A stretch of 64,000 nucleotides of DNA from UBA2779 sp965232615 (lineage in GTDB: Bacteria; Spirochaetota; Spirochaetia; DSM-2461), in contig OZ246985.1 of NCBI GenBank assembly GCA_965232615.1, forward strand, positions 1,922,001 to 1,986,000, given 5' to 3'. Below are positions 63,969 to 64,000 of the stretch, in pieces; position 1 is the first letter of the stretch; every line of letters starts with the position of its first letter. The notes beneath the pieces are model-generated. The model did no database searches. It was not told the origin of the DNA and saw only the letters and a list, made by a program, of their open reading frames with translations. The position numbers and the translations under genes were made by a program.

Positions 63969-64000
63969 GACGTCCATTCTTCAGGTAAGTAATCAAACGT

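Noticed and set aside
63969..64000. End of another cassette gene at the window edge
   Set aside because: Only about 30-90 bases are available and several frames are possible; no gene can be supported.

Overview
The window looks like a chromosomal segment of a free-living or environmental member of the Spirochaetota, probably Spirochaetales. The support is a 1515-residue SpiroCoCo-type coiled-coil protein, a grpE-dnaK-dnaJ operon with no visible CIRCE element, a GldA/GldF/GldG-like ABC exporter followed by a DUF4340 protein, a MurE with a DPR motif in place of the usual DNPR, and many secreted proteins with PEGA, formylglycine-enzyme-like or DUF1566 domains. I cannot name the species.

Bases 1-24300 are mostly housekeeping genes, largely on the minus strand. 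They comprise an edge-truncated receiver-like/PEP-pyruvate-binding protein, the DnaK chaperone operon, the coiled-coil protein with a HAD phosphatase, a secreted NlpC/P60-like protein coupled to der, a GerMN protein, tlyA, a deletion-broken ymdB beside rny, the Gld-like ABC operon and a lone groES with a strong promoter. Bases 24450-29240 form an accessory patch: a DHOD-like gene, a truncated caspase-PEGA-FGE protein, an 8 x 48-bp tandem hairpin array inside a MITE-like element, and a DUF1566 lipoprotein. Bases 29237-52386 return to core functions on both strands: metA with acetyl-CoA-type residue Glu111, NUDIX, pcrA/uvrD, gpmI, arsC, uspA, an ankyrin protein, ligA, argS, an SDR, lplA, a YuiD-like PAP2 protein, murE, topA, tRNA-Leu(GAG) and a fructosamine kinase. 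Several gaps hold MITE copies and a second short inverted-repeat family.

Bases 52460-64000 are mainly accessory: an FGE-like protein with a vestigial caspase N-terminus, a gene-poor 850-bp gap, a GC-richer branched-chain amino acid ABC cluster without livF, and an IS1182-type element inserted into a decayed IS256-type transposase. Next to that comes the most interesting part. Bases 61077-63968 look like part of an integron-type gene-cassette array read on the minus strand. A type II-like restriction-modification pair and a TIR-domain protein are separated and bordered by two attC-like sites, one of them 59 bp long. The IS256 element appears to have cut into the 3' end of the TIR gene. No integron integrase lies in the window, so the cassette reading is an inference from site structure and gene layout.
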